64,000 nucleotides of DNA from Arenibacter sp041392165. GTDB taxonomy: Bacteria; Bacteroidota; Bacteroidia; Flavobacteriales; Flavobacteriaceae. The notes under the pieces were generated by a model, which saw only the letters and a program-made list of their open reading frames with translations, was not told where the DNA came from and did not search any database. Below are positions 51,252-60,264 of this stretch, piece after piece. Within the stretch, counting starts at the first letter, position 1. Every line of letters begins with the position of its first letter. A program made the position numbers and the translations under genes. The stretch lies in contig JAWKMN010000007.1 in the NCBI GenBank assembly GCA_041392165.1, positions 62,001-126,000 on the forward strand, read 5' to 3'.

Positions 51252-53510
51252 TTAGTTGGCAAGGTCAAACCTATCTAGGTTCATCACCTTGGTCCAGGCG
51301 TTTGCGAAATCCTTGATAAACTTATCTCCCGAATCTTCACAGGCATACACTTCTGCAATGGCCCTTAGCTCTGAATTGGATCCAAAAATAAGATCGGCAC
51401 GGGTACCCGTCCATTTTAATTCTCCCGTCTTGCGGTCATGTCCTTCAAAAACATCCTGGGAATCGGAAATAGCCTTCCAGGTGGTTCCCATGTCTAGTAA
51501 ATTTAGAAAGAAGTCGTTCGTCAAGGTTCCGGGACGTTTCGTGAAAACACCGTGCCGGGATCCGTCAAAGTTGGTGTCGAGAACACGCATTCCGCCTAGG
51601 AGAACTGTCATTTCAGGGGCGGTCAAGGTCAACAATTGAGCCTTGTCCACTAGCATTTCCTCTGCGGTAACATTGTAAGAATCCTTAAGGTAATTTCTGA
51701 AACCATCTGCACGTGGCTCAAGAGGTTCAAAAGATTCCACGTCGGTTTGCTCCTGACTGGCATCGGTACGTCCGGGCGAAAAAGGAAGTGTTACTTTCTT
51801 CCCGGCATTTTTTGCCGAACGCTCTATAGCGGCGTTCCCGGCCAAAACAATAAGGTCTGCCATAGAAACTTTTTTATTGCCGGATTGGGCGGCATTGAAT
51901 TCTTTTTGGATGGTTTCCAAGGTATCCAAAACTTGGGCCAATTGCCCGGGGTTGTTTGCCTTCCAATTTTTCTGTGGAGCCAATCTTATACGTGCGCCAT
52001 TGGCACCCCCCCGCTTGTCGGAGCCCCTAAAGGTGGAAGCGGAAGCCCAGGCCGTAGTGACCAACTGTGATATGGAAAGACCGCTTGCCATAATTTTGGC
52101 TTTTAAATCTGTAATATCCTGATCATTGACCAATTCATGGTCTACGGCAGGTATCGGATCTTGCCAGATCAATTGTTCTTTAGGAACTTCCGGGCCTAGG
52201 TAACGTGATACCGGCCCCATATCACGATGTACCAATTTAAACCAGGCACGTGAATAGGCATCGGCAAACTCTTCAGGATTTTCCAAAAAGTGCCTTGATA
52301 TTTTCTCATAGGCAGGGTCCATTCGCAAGGAAAGGTCGGTGGTCAGCATAAAAGGCGCATGCTTTATGTCCGGGTTGTGTGCATCGGGTACCGTTCCGGC
52401 TCCGGCATTGTTTTTAGGCTTCCATTGGTGTGCTCCGGCCGGACTTTTGGTCAGTTCCCATTCGTAACCAAATAAATTCTTAAAAAAAGTGTGGCTCCAT
52501 TTGGTGGGTGTGTTGGTCCAGGCACCTTCTATGCCACTGGTAATGGTGTCCGCACCTGCCCCGGTTCCATAATTGTTCTTCCACCCAAGGCCTTGGGCCT
52601 CAATGCCTGCGGCGGCAGGCTCTGCTTCCACATATTTAGTGGGGTCGGCAGCGCCATGGGTCTTGCCAAAGGTATGTCCCCCGGCAATAAGGGCCACCGT
52701 TTCGTAATCGTTCATTGCCATACGGCCAAAAGTATCACGAATATAATGGGCAGACTCCACAGGATCAGGATTGGCATTATGGCCTTCCGGGTTTACATAG
52801 ATCAACCCCATATGGGCTGCACCAAGCGGGGTTTCCAGTTCCCCGTTTTCGGAATAACGTTCCTTGTTGCCCAACCATTCCTTTTCGGAACCCCAATAAA
52901 CATCTTGTTCGGATTCCCATATATCTTCACGTCCTCCTGCGAAACCGAACATTTTTAATCCCATGGATTCATGGGCACAATTTCCGGCCAATATCAATAG
53001 ATCTGCCCAGGATAGTTTCTTTCCATATTTCTTTTTGATAGGCCATAGCAACAAACGTGCCTTGTCCAGATTGGCATTGTCCGGCCAGCTGTTTAAGGGG
53101 GCAAAACGTTGTGACCCCGAACCGGCACCACCACGACCGTCCTGTATACGATAAGTTCCGGCACTATGCCAGGCCATGCGAATAAAGAAGGGCCCGTAAT
53201 GTCCATAATCTGCCGGCCACCAATCCTGACTGGTGGTCATTAACTCGTAAAGGTCTTTTTTAACGGCAGCCAGATCCAACTTTTTAAACTCTTCAGCATA
53301 ATTAAAATCGGGGTCCATGGGGTCTACCAAAGATGAATTTTGTCTCAATATATTTAACTTTAATTGATTTGGCCACCATTCACGGTTACTGGTACCTCCA
53401 CCGGCTACTTGGTGCAATTCGCCATTTAAAAAGGGGCATTGCTGGCTTGATTCGTTTACATCCCATACTTTTCCGTTTGAAGATGGGGTTGAAGATGTTT
53501 TATTGTCCAT
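51252..53510 (-). CDS. katG: Catalase-peroxidase KatG
   Basis: 752 residues, the usual two-domain length, no signal peptide. Active site: Arg111, Trp114 and His115 in F-F-I-R-M-A-W-H-S-A-G-T-Y; the Trp-Tyr-Met cross-link set Trp114, Tyr238 (G-L-I-Y-V-N-P-E-G) and Met264 (F-G-R-M-A-M-N-D) with the same Tyr-Met and Met-His spacing as in the family; proximal His279 in G-G-H-T-F-G-K-T-H-G. The inactive C-terminal repeat (from about 440) is complete. It removes hydrogen peroxide as catalase and peroxidase. Convergent with the phospholipase gene; no OxyR gene or site was recognised nearby. Confidence 0.97.
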   Translation of the reverse strand: MDNKTSSTPSSNGKVWDVNESSQQCPFLNGELHQVAGGGTSNREWWPNQLKLNILRQNSSLVDPMDPDFNYAEEFKKLDLAAVKKDLYELMTTSQDWWPADYGHYGPFFIRMAWHSAGTYRIQDGRGGAGSGSQRFAPLNSWPDNANLDKARLLLWPIKKKYGKKLSWADLLILAGNCAHESMGLKMFGFAGGREDIWESEQDVYWGSEKEWLGNKERYSENGELETPLGAAHMGLIYVNPEGHNANPDPVESAHYIRDTFGRMAMNDYETVALIAGGHTFGKTHGAADPTKYVEAEPAAAGIEAQGLGWKNNYGTGAGADTITSGIEGAWTNTPTKWSHTFFKNLFGYEWELTKSPAGAHQWKPKNNAGAGTVPDAHNPDIKHAPFMLTTDLSLRMDPAYEKISRHFLENPEEFADAYSRAWFKLVHRDMGPVSRYLGPEVPKEQLIWQDPIPAVDHELVNDQDITDLKAKIMASGLSISQLVTTAWASASTFRGSDKRGGANGARIRLAPQKNWKANNPGQLAQVLDTLETIQKEFNAAQSGNKKVSMADLIVLAGNAAIERSAKNAGKKVTLPFSPGRTDASQEQTDVESFEPLEPRADGFRNYLKDSYNVTAEEMLVDKAQLLTLTAPEMTVLLGGMRVLDTNFDGSRHGVFTKRPGTLTNDFFLNLLDMGTTWKAISDSQDVFEGHDRKTGELKWTGTRADLIFGSNSELRAIAEVYACEDSGDKFIKDFANAWTKVMNLDRFDLAN

Positions 53511-53702
53511 TTTATATAGTTTAAATAAGTTTTTAATTAGTTCATCCTTAAATTTACAATAATTTTTTCTGATGGATTTGGTTTCTTGATCAGTAAAACT
53601 TATGGCTATTCAATAAAATTTATCGTTCCTGTTGGGCAGCCTGTAAAATAGCTGGACTTTCTATTCCATTGAAGTTTAGATTTCACTGTTTTTTTGAGTG
53701 TA

Positions 53703-53843
53703 CTACCTCTGGTCAAGCTTGTCCGCCATTAAAGGCAGGCCAGTGAGGCATCGCCGAAAACCTAAAAAAAACATTGCGGCATCCGCCCGAACGGTATGGG
53801 CAGGCAAGCATCGGAGCATTTAAATCTTGATTATCGAGTAAAG
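53703..53843 (-). repeat. Dispersed repeat R3, copy 1
   Basis: The minus strand begins CTTTACTCGATAATCAAGAT and continues TTAAATGCTCCGATGC, matching 58689-58723 at all but two or three positions; the far end (GATGCCTCAC...AGAGGTAG) resembles the far end of copy 2 (CAATGCCTCG...CGAGGTAG), so the copies share both ends. It lies in a 647-bp gene-free interval (53511-54157), where nothing else was recognised. Confidence 0.65.
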
Positions 53844-54157
53844 TAAAGATGTGAAGCAATATTTTTATAATGGGATGGTTGTCTTAGCAAGAGTTTTGAC
53901 CCAAAGAAATAAATAGAATAAACCCCTCCCAATAAATATGGACATACCAACTCCTTTTGTGAAGATGGAACGAATCTGATTGGGAAATGGTACTATTTTG
54001 ATGGCATATAGGGAAATAGAAGGAATGCACAAGCAAAGGAAAATAGGCCATTCATTTAACCTTGAGACATAAAATTTTAATTTTACGGAATAAGAATAAC
54101 GTTTACCTTCAATCCAAAAAGGAGTCTTTTTAACCTAAACATATATGTTTCCGGTCT

Positions 54158-55267
54158 ATGGAATATTTGCTGAAATCCCTGAACTCTTTTCTCGTAATCC
54201 TTATTGTGGGTTCTTTAGTGCTCTTATCTTTTTTGTTGATCAGTAATCTTTTGAAGGTAAATAGAAAGGCCAATATTTTTTTTGGGGGATTTTTGCTCTT
54301 ATGGGCAGTTTTTTGGGTCGAAGAAATCCTGACCCTTATCAATTTGGAAGTGAATGCCCCTATTTTCGATGGTATTTTAGGGGTGTCGCAGTTTTTTGTG
54401 TCCATACTTTTTTATTACGGGGTTCTGTATTTTACAAATCCGTATAGAAAATGTGGAAAGGTTGATTTTTTACATTTTGTAGTGCCATTTTTATGGGTTT
54501 TGGGTTTTATCTATAAGTTGGGGGTAGATCCGAATTTTAATTGGAACGGTACTGTTGTTTTTGGGTTGTTGTTCCAAGCTTTGCTATATACGATAGGTTC
54601 ATTGGTGCTGTTACTGAAACACGAAAAGCGGATAGAATTTTTCAATTCCAATAGGGAGGCGGTCGATTTAAGATGGATCAAACAGATCATAGTATCCCTT
54701 GTGGTAATCTGTGTTTTTATTACTATATACAATATGGTGCTTCCCAAAGGCAATCTGAATATATTGGCCAATAGCCTCACCCTTGCCATTATCTTTTTTA
54801 TTGCTTACCATGCAATGGGGCAGAAGGAAATTTTTATACTCGGAAAGGAAGAGATAGAGCAGATTTTTCAGGAAGCGAAGGAAGAAGGGTATGTTAAACA
54901 AAAACTACTGACCGATGGGGAAGTGGCTACTTTAAAAAATAAGCTTATAGTATTGATGGAAGATGAAAAGCCTTATCTGGAAGGGGATATTAGCTTGTTA
55001 AAGTTGGCAGGGCTAATGAACCTTTCCGCTCATCATTTGTCCTATTTGCTCAATGCGGGATTTGGTAAAAACTTTTTTCAATTTGTAAATACCTACAGGG
55101 TAGAGGAATCCAAAAAATTACTATTGAGTAAGGATTATGAGCACTTGTCCATTATCGGGATTGCTTACGATTCTGGCTTTAATTCCAAAACAGCTTTTAA
55201 TACGGTATTTAAAAAACATACCGGAATGACACCCAGTGCCTTCAAGAAAAACAGCTCGTTTGGATAA
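54158..55267 (+). CDS. Membrane-embedded AraC-family regulator
   Basis: 369 residues. The N-terminal part has seven hydrophobic helices (starting at about 10, 40, 70, 105, 130, 170 and 205), and the C-terminal part is an AraC DNA-binding domain (about 265-365; D-I-S-L-L-K-L-A-G-L-M-N-L-S-A-H-H-L-S-Y-L as the first, I-G-I-A-Y-D-S-G-F-N-S-K-T-A-F as the second helix-turn-helix). This 7TM-AraC architecture senses an unknown signal in the membrane and regulates a neighbouring gene; the TonB receptor 93 bp downstream on the same strand is the obvious candidate. Confidence 0.88.
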   Translation: MEYLLKSLNSFLVILIVGSLVLLSFLLISNLLKVNRKANIFFGGFLLLWAVFWVEEILTLINLEVNAPIFDGILGVSQFFVSILFYYGVLYFTNPYRKCGKVDFLHFVVPFLWVLGFIYKLGVDPNFNWNGTVVFGLLFQALLYTIGSLVLLLKHEKRIEFFNSNREAVDLRWIKQIIVSLVVICVFITIYNMVLPKGNLNILANSLTLAIIFFIAYHAMGQKEIFILGKEEIEQIFQEAKEEGYVKQKLLTDGEVATLKNKLIVLMEDEKPYLEGDISLLKLAGLMNLSAHHLSYLLNAGFGKNFFQFVNTYRVEESKKLLLSKDYEHLSIIGIAYDSGFNSKTAFNTVFKKHTGMTPSAFKKNSSFG

Positions 55268-55360
55268 ATAGTGTTCTATTTTGGTTCCAACTTATAAGTT
55301 CACACCATTTATTGGATAAAGTCGTGTTGGTTTGCACCAAAATTAAATCAACAGATATCC

Positions 55361-57697
55361 ATGAAATTTTTTTATTCAATGTTATTCGGCCTTATGGCCA
55401 TCCATGTAAGTTTTGCACAAGGTTTGACTCAAACCGTTTCGGGAAGGTTGATAGATCGGGAAACCGAAGATCCTTTGGCTTTTGCAAATGTAATCATCAA
55501 AAATTCACATCCCCTTATAGGGACGGTCAGTGACGGGGAAGGATATTTTTCGCTTGTAAATGTCCCGGTGGGCAGAATAAGTATAGAGGTTTCTTCTATT
55601 GGTTATGAAACTATAACGGTATCCGAAATTGTAGTGACCTCGGCAAAAACGGTCCGGTTGGACATAGGTTTATCTCCGGCCTTCTCTGCTTTGGATGAAA
55701 TTGTATTGACCCCAAAAACGGCCAAGCAGCATCCCGTTAACAATCTCGCTTTAGTAAGCGCGCGAATGTTAAGTGTAGAAGAGGCCAGTAGATATGCCGG
55801 TGGGTTCGACGATCCCGCAAGATTGGCCTCGTCCTTTGCCGGGGTGGCCAGTGGTAGTGGAGGGGACAATGCCATTGTGGTCCGGGGAAATGCTCCCAAA
55901 TTCCTACAATGGAAAATAGAAGGGGTGGAAATACCCAATCCCAATCACTTTGCCAATTTAAGTAGTTTTGGAGGGGGAGGATTAACGGCCCTGAGCAGCA
56001 GTGTTTTGGCCAATTCGGATTTTATGACTGGGGCTTTTACGGCCGAATATAACAATGCCTTGGCAGGTGTATTCGACCTCAGAATGAGAACAGGTAGTAC
56101 TGCAGATTATGAACATAGTGTGGAGGCGGGTCTGATAGGTATTGATTTGGCTTCGGAAGGCCCTTTGAGCAGGGGAAGTGATGCCTCTTATTTGGTGAAC
56201 TACAGGTATTCTACCATGGCCTTATTGCCTTCGTTATTACCGGAAGATGCCGAAGGCACCAAATATCAGGATCTATCCTTTAAATTACATCTTCCGACCA
56301 GCTCTATTGGATCATTTTCACTGTGGGGTATCGGGTTAGTGGATGAATCAGGGACCACTCCGGAAATGGATGCCGATAAACGTATCTATTATCAGGATAT
56401 AGAAGATCAAAAGGTAAAACAGTATATGGGAAGCATGGGGCTTAACCATAAATACTATTTTGGGAATTCAGCTTACTTGGCTTCTACCATGGCATTTTCC
56501 ACCGAAGGTTTGGATATGTCCACGGATCGATTGGATGCAAACAACGATTTAATTCCCGAAAATAGGGTAGCGAATACTAATTATAACCTTACTTTTAAAT
56601 CGTATTATAATAAGCGATTTTCGGACCGATTGTCTACCCGGACGGGGATTTCCCTCGGGGTATTGGGATACGATCTGGACCTTAAAGAGGCGGACGACCA
56701 ACGAAATTTGCAGAATGTTGCCCATGGCAATGGTTTAACGGCATTGGTGTCCGGTTATACCAATGCTAGCTTAACGGCAAAGAACCTAAGGTTTAACCTT
56801 GGTGTAACGGGACAGTTGTTTACCTTGAACAATAACTATACGGTAGAGCCTAGAATTGGGGCCGTTTATCAGTTGAACGGCAATAATAGTCTAAGTTTTG
56901 GTTATGGATTGCACAGCAGATTGGAACCTCTACAGGTCTATTTCGCCAATACCGTGAATTCCGATGCCATCAACGCCAACAAAGAATTGGATTTTACAAA
57001 AGCCCACCATTTTGTGTTGGGCTATGATTGGGACCTTAGCGAGCACCTACATTTAAAAGTGGAGCCCTATTACCAATTCTTATTTGATGTCCCCATTGCA
57101 GCGAACAGCAATCAATCCCTATTGAATTTGCAGGGGGATTGGTTTTTGACAGATACTTATGTCAATACCGGGAAAGGACGTAATTATGGTTTGGATATTA
57201 CTTTGGAACAGTATATGGACAAAGGATTTTATTATTTGGTATCCGGATCCATTTTCAATTCTGAATATAGGACCGAGGATTCGGATTGGTTCAACACCCG
57301 TTTTAATAAAAATTACTTGTTCAATGCGTTGGCGGGAAAAGAATTTAAACTGGGCAGGAGCCATCAAAACACCTTGGGATTGAATTTTAGGGTATCGGTT
57401 CAAGGGGGAGATCGATTTTCGAAAATTGACAGGTCCGCCACTAATTTGGAGAAAGATGTAGTGTATGATGAGACCACGCCCTTTACGGAACAAGTAGAAG
57501 CTTCTACCGTACTACATAGTACTGTTAATTACACCTGGAACAGAAAAAAGACAAGTCATAGGGTTTCCTTAAAAATGCTAAATGCATTGAATTATAAAGG
57601 ATTTCAAGGGCATAGATATAATTTAAAAACTTTGGGGACAGAAGAATTCCGGGAAGCATTAATGATTCCCAATTTAAGTTATAAGATCTCTTTTTAA
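55361..57697 (+). CDS. TonB-dependent receptor with carboxypeptidase-like N-terminal domain
   Basis: 778 residues. Signal peptide (1-19, ending S-F-A-Q), carboxypeptidase-regulatory-like domain (about 24-110, V-S-G-R-L-I-D-R-E-T then G-T-V-S-D-G-E-G-Y-F), plug (about 115-235, with I-V-V-R-G-N-A-P-K-F and G-A-F-T-A-E-Y) and a barrel ending Y-K-I-S-F. Plug and barrel features are complete. Not followed by SusD or DUF4249. Its regulator is probably the 7TM-AraC gene directly upstream. Substrate unknown. Confidence 0.92.
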   Translation: MKFFYSMLFGLMAIHVSFAQGLTQTVSGRLIDRETEDPLAFANVIIKNSHPLIGTVSDGEGYFSLVNVPVGRISIEVSSIGYETITVSEIVVTSAKTVRLDIGLSPAFSALDEIVLTPKTAKQHPVNNLALVSARMLSVEEASRYAGGFDDPARLASSFAGVASGSGGDNAIVVRGNAPKFLQWKIEGVEIPNPNHFANLSSFGGGGLTALSSSVLANSDFMTGAFTAEYNNALAGVFDLRMRTGSTADYEHSVEAGLIGIDLASEGPLSRGSDASYLVNYRYSTMALLPSLLPEDAEGTKYQDLSFKLHLPTSSIGSFSLWGIGLVDESGTTPEMDADKRIYYQDIEDQKVKQYMGSMGLNHKYYFGNSAYLASTMAFSTEGLDMSTDRLDANNDLIPENRVANTNYNLTFKSYYNKRFSDRLSTRTGISLGVLGYDLDLKEADDQRNLQNVAHGNGLTALVSGYTNASLTAKNLRFNLGVTGQLFTLNNNYTVEPRIGAVYQLNGNNSLSFGYGLHSRLEPLQVYFANTVNSDAINANKELDFTKAHHFVLGYDWDLSEHLHLKVEPYYQFLFDVPIAANSNQSLLNLQGDWFLTDTYVNTGKGRNYGLDITLEQYMDKGFYYLVSGSIFNSEYRTEDSDWFNTRFNKNYLFNALAGKEFKLGRSHQNTLGLNFRVSVQGGDRFSKIDRSATNLEKDVVYDETTPFTEQVEASTVLHSTVNYTWNRKKTSHRVSLKMLNALNYKGFQGHRYNLKTLGTEEFREALMIPNLSYKISF

Positions 57698-57733
57698 GTG
57701 TAAGGCCCAATACTATCTGTTATAATACCATGC

Positions 57734-57838
57734 CGTTGTGGCCACAACGGCATTCTTTTACCTCTTGTTTCCTTGGGGCCATAACATAATTTTGGTCATG
57801 CGTATGATTTGGAAATAGGTCATGGTCTATCGGGATAA
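57734..57838 (+). pseudogene. Fragment of a dead aldo/keto reductase gene
   Basis: 35 codons reading R-C-G-H-N-G-I-L-L-P-L-V-S-L-G-P, stop, H-N-F-G-H-A-Y-D-L-E-I-G-H-G correspond to residues 25-58 of the intact aldo/keto reductase at 46454 (R-C-G-N-S-G-I-L-L-P-L-I-S-L-G-L-W-H-N-F-G-H). Nucleotide similarity is also evident. An internal TAA and loss of all flanking sequence show that it is non-functional. Confidence 0.8.
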
Positions 57839-57895
57839 ACGGGAGGTTTATATTTTGTGGCTTTTTCCAAATGATTAATTGGTACAATAATACTA

Positions 57896-57923
57896 TTGCA
57901 TGCCTTGCAATTTCCTAAATTTG
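57896..57923 (+). promoter_or_regulatory. Promoter of the SMR efflux gene
   Basis: TTG at 57896-57898 and TAAATTTG at 57916-57923 with a 17-bp spacer fit the Bacteroidota -33/-7 consensus. The expected start is about 57930, 20 bp ahead of the ATG at 57951. Confidence 0.6.
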
Positions 57924-57950
57924 CGGTTCATAGTACAAACTGTAAAGTAA

Positions 57951-58277
57951 ATGAATTGGGTTTTTTTGATCATTGCAGGCTTGTTCGAAGTGGCATTTGC
58001 TGCCTGCCTGGGAAAGGCAAAAGAAACTACCGGAGCGGAGGCCGCCTCTTGGTACATTGGTTTCTTGCTGTGTTTGGCCATAAGTATGCTGTTACTGGTA
58101 AGGGCAACAAGGGAATTGCCCATTGGTACGGCCTACGCCGTATGGACGGGAATAGGGGCGGTTGGAACGGTATTGGTAGGTATTTTTGTGTTTAAGGAAC
58201 CAGCCACCTTTTGGAGGATGTTCTTTATTACGACCCTGATATGTTCTATTATTGGACTGAAGTTTGTGTCCAATTAA
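57951..58277 (+). CDS. SMR-family efflux transporter (SugE/Gdx-like)
   Basis: 108 residues, four transmembrane helices. The essential Glu is at position 13 (G-L-F-E-V-A-F-A), with W-Y-I-G-F-L-L and G-T-A-Y-A-V-W-T-G-I-G-A-V-G in helices 2-3, the pattern of the SugE/Gdx subgroup that exports guanidinium rather than the broad-spectrum EmrE type. Functions as an antiparallel dimer. No guanidine riboswitch could be recognised upstream; a plain promoter at 57896-57923 is seen. Confidence 0.9.
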   Translation: MNWVFLIIAGLFEVAFAACLGKAKETTGAEAASWYIGFLLCLAISMLLLVRATRELPIGTAYAVWTGIGAVGTVLVGIFVFKEPATFWRMFFITTLICSIIGLKFVSN

Positions 58278-58342
58278 TTTCCGGGGTATTCCTTGACAGG
58301 AACCGGTTTGCAATATGGCCCGGTTATTTTATTGTTTCTAAA

Positions 58343-58681
58343 ATGAATCCGCAGAATCGGCTTTTTATAATCAAATGGGTACATACCTTGATCTGGCTAT
58401 TTTTTGTGGCAGTGATTTTCCATATTCTGTATTCCGGAATTTTTAATAAAATCACTGTTTATACCTGGGTCGGCATTGGGTTGATCGTGGGGGAGGGGAT
58501 TGTACTTTTGGTTTTTAAGATGTTATGCCCCCTGACCGTTATGGCAAGGAAGTATTCGGATTCTGAAAAGGATAATTTCGATATTTTCCTTCCCAATTGG
58601 TTGGCGAAATATAATAAGTTGATTTTTACCATCCTGTATATTATTGGGGTGGCCATAGTATGGATACGAACTTTGTTTTGA
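58343..58681 (+). CDS. Small integral membrane protein (DUF2784-like)
   Basis: 112 residues from the ATG at 58343; earlier in-frame starts overlap the efflux gene. Three to four hydrophobic helices (about 7-28, 37-58, 92-110) with the conserved-looking M-L-C-P-L-T-V motif in the middle, as in DUF2784-type proteins. Function unknown; the 65-bp spacing suggests cotranscription with the SMR gene. Confidence 0.65.
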   Translation: MNPQNRLFIIKWVHTLIWLFFVAVIFHILYSGIFNKITVYTWVGIGLIVGEGIVLLVFKMLCPLTVMARKYSDSEKDNFDIFLPNWLAKYNKLIFTILYIIGVAIVWIRTLF

Positions 58682-58688
58682 GACTCTT

Positions 58689-58776
58689 TTTACTCGATAA
58701 TCGAGATTTAAATGCTCCGACGCTTGCGTCGAAATTAAACTTGAATCTTCTTTCAATGCCTCGTGCCCCGAGGTAG
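58689..58776 (+). repeat. Dispersed repeat R3, copy 2
   Basis: TTTACTCGATAATCGAGATT followed by TAAATGCTCCGACGC and, further on, GCCTCGTGCCCCGAGGTAG. Matches copy 1 at 53703-53843 (opposite strand) at both ends, with a shorter middle. Two internal palindromes (ACTCGATAATCGAGA and GACGCTTGCGTC) give it hairpin potential. Confidence 0.65.
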
Positions 58777-58942
58777 TTTACTATTTATAATGATATCCAT
58801 TTCCCTGGGAATACCTTTTATTATCTAGTTGAAGCTTAATATCCTGCCTTTGCCTGTGGCCCTTTAATTTTATGGCTCTATAGGGTTATGGGCCTGTCCG
58901 CTATGGGGTAGTGGGTTAGTACAATATTGACTTGTAATAAAA

Positions 58943-58970
58943 AAGCCAATAGAAATGGATCTATTGGCTT
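58943..58970 (-). terminator. Terminator of the ThuA gene, now separated from it by a MITE
   Basis: AAGCCAATAGA pairs with TCTATTGGCTT around 6 nt. The minus strand continues TTTTTTATT. It faces the ThuA gene at 59143, but the inserted element at 59005-59134 lies between. Confidence 0.8.
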
Positions 58971-59004
58971 GGTAAAGATTGCTTGGTTAATTAGGTATTT
59001 TTAT

Positions 59005-59134
59005 AGTACATGACAAAAAATAATTTTTCGTCATCGCGAGGTAGGAAGCGATCTGTTGCCCATTGGGTAGATTGCTTCACTTTGTTCGCAATGACGCATT
59101 TTTTTATGCTCTAATCGGTTTTTTGTCATGTACT
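59005..59134. mobile_element. MITE-like palindromic element with perfect 16-bp ends
   Basis: AGTACATGACAAAAAA at 59005-59020 and its exact complement at 59119-59134 bound a second inverted repeat (CGTCATCGCGAGG...AAGCGATCTG against AGATTGCTTC...CGCAATGACG). Direct repeats TTAGGTATT at 58991-58999 and 59136-59144 flank it with a few extra bases. Non-coding, 130 bp. Confidence 0.75.
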
Positions 59135-59142
59135 CTTAGGTA

Positions 59143-60264
59143 TTATTTAAAGTCGGATACTTTTAATTGTTTTTTTTCCCAGTATTCGTCCTTTCTAAAT
59201 TCGTAGGTGGTAGGATTGTAGTTGCCTACCAATTCCACATTGGTCTTGGAAGGTACAGGTAGATCCAGCGTCCAATACACGGCATTGACCACTAATCTTC
59301 GTGTTCCTTCAATAGTGAAATCTACGGCAGAAAATGCTGTGGATGTAAAGGCTTTTCCCTGTTTTCCTCCAGGAATTTGATAGGTTCTGGTCCATGCTAC
59401 CGGCATAAGGGGCGCACTTACATCTTTACCGTTGTTGTTGGTCTTGGCAACTTCATCATCGGTAGGGCGCATACCATAGAAGATATCATTTTCGTCATAT
59501 TCGCCTTTTCTGTTCATTACCTTTCCATAAATTATGGGTTCGGAATTTCCGGACATTGGCAGACGAACCTCATAGACATCGGAGGAGGCCCAAACATCCC
59601 CGTCCGCAATACTATTCGTAATCCCTGTAGTTTTCCCTGCATCGGTCACAAAACCTTTGGTACTTTGATGTCTGTGGTGCCCGTGATGGCTCACCCAGTT
59701 TTCACCTAGAACAAGCTTTCCAAATCCGCCTTCCCATTCCTTCATATCCCCTTTGTAGGAGTTTCCGTAATGTTTGTAATTGGATAGGTCCCTATCGTTA
59801 AAATTGAACGCATGGGTTGCCGTCCTAAGACCAATTACGGGCTTTCCTTGTAATAGGTAATCATTTATATGCTTCATTTGGTCGTCCGGTAAAGCCCTGA
59901 ACCTTGTAGAAATAATCATAAGGTCGGCACTGTCCAGGGCTTCCAGACCAGGGATATTTTTTCCATAATTGGCGTCTATTATACCTGGGTGTGCCGGATT
60001 TTGGGCAAACAGTACCGTACACTTAAAGCCATGGTGTTTGGATAGGATTTTTGCCAATTGCGGCATGGACTCTTCGGAACGGTATTCCTCATCTCCCGAA
60101 ATCAGTACTATATGCTTGGCGTTCTTGTCATTGCCTTCAAAAGTAAGCCATTGTTCCGGGGTATCCGTGGTTGCTACGGATGCCGCTTCATTGGTTTTGA
60201 CTTCTTTTTGTTCTTTACAGCCTAGCATAAAGAGGCAAATTAGGATAGGGAATAGATTTTTCAT
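59143..60264 (-). CDS. ThuA-domain lipoprotein
   Basis: 373 residues. Lipoprotein signal (Cys16 in M-L-G-C). The ThuA domain (about 50-330) is a type 1 glutamine-amidotransferase-like fold: I-V-L-I-S-G-D-E-E-Y-R-S-E-E (about 52-65), L-M-I-I-S-T-R-F-R-A-L-P (about 113-124), G-K-P-V-I-G-L-R-T-A-T-H-A-F (about 140-153), and the W-V-S-H-H-G-H-H metal-binding-like cluster near 190. ThuA proteins belong to trehalose/3-keto-sugar catabolism. Terminator 173 bp downstream, separated by a MITE insertion. Genes on both sides (isomerase, MFS) fit a sugar pathway. Confidence 0.9.
   Translation of the reverse strand: MKNLFPILICLFMLGCKEQKEVKTNEAASVATTDTPEQWLTFEGNDKNAKHIVLISGDEEYRSEESMPQLAKILSKHHGFKCTVLFAQNPAHPGIIDANYGKNIPGLEALDSADLMIISTRFRALPDDQMKHINDYLLQGKPVIGLRTATHAFNFNDRDLSNYKHYGNSYKGDMKEWEGGFGKLVLGENWVSHHGHHRHQSTKGFVTDAGKTTGITNSIADGDVWASSDVYEVRLPMSGNSEPIIYGKVMNRKGEYDENDIFYGMRPTDDEVAKTNNNGKDVSAPLMPVAWTRTYQIPGGKQGKAFTSTAFSAVDFTIEGTRRLVVNAVYWTLDLPVPSKTNVELVGNYNPTTYEFRKDEYWEKKQLKVSDFK

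Noticed and set aside
57698..57950. Guanidine riboswitch upstream of the SugE-like gene
   Set aside because: The conserved motifs of guanidine riboswitches could not be recognised; the interval is explained by a dead reductase fragment and a plain promoter.
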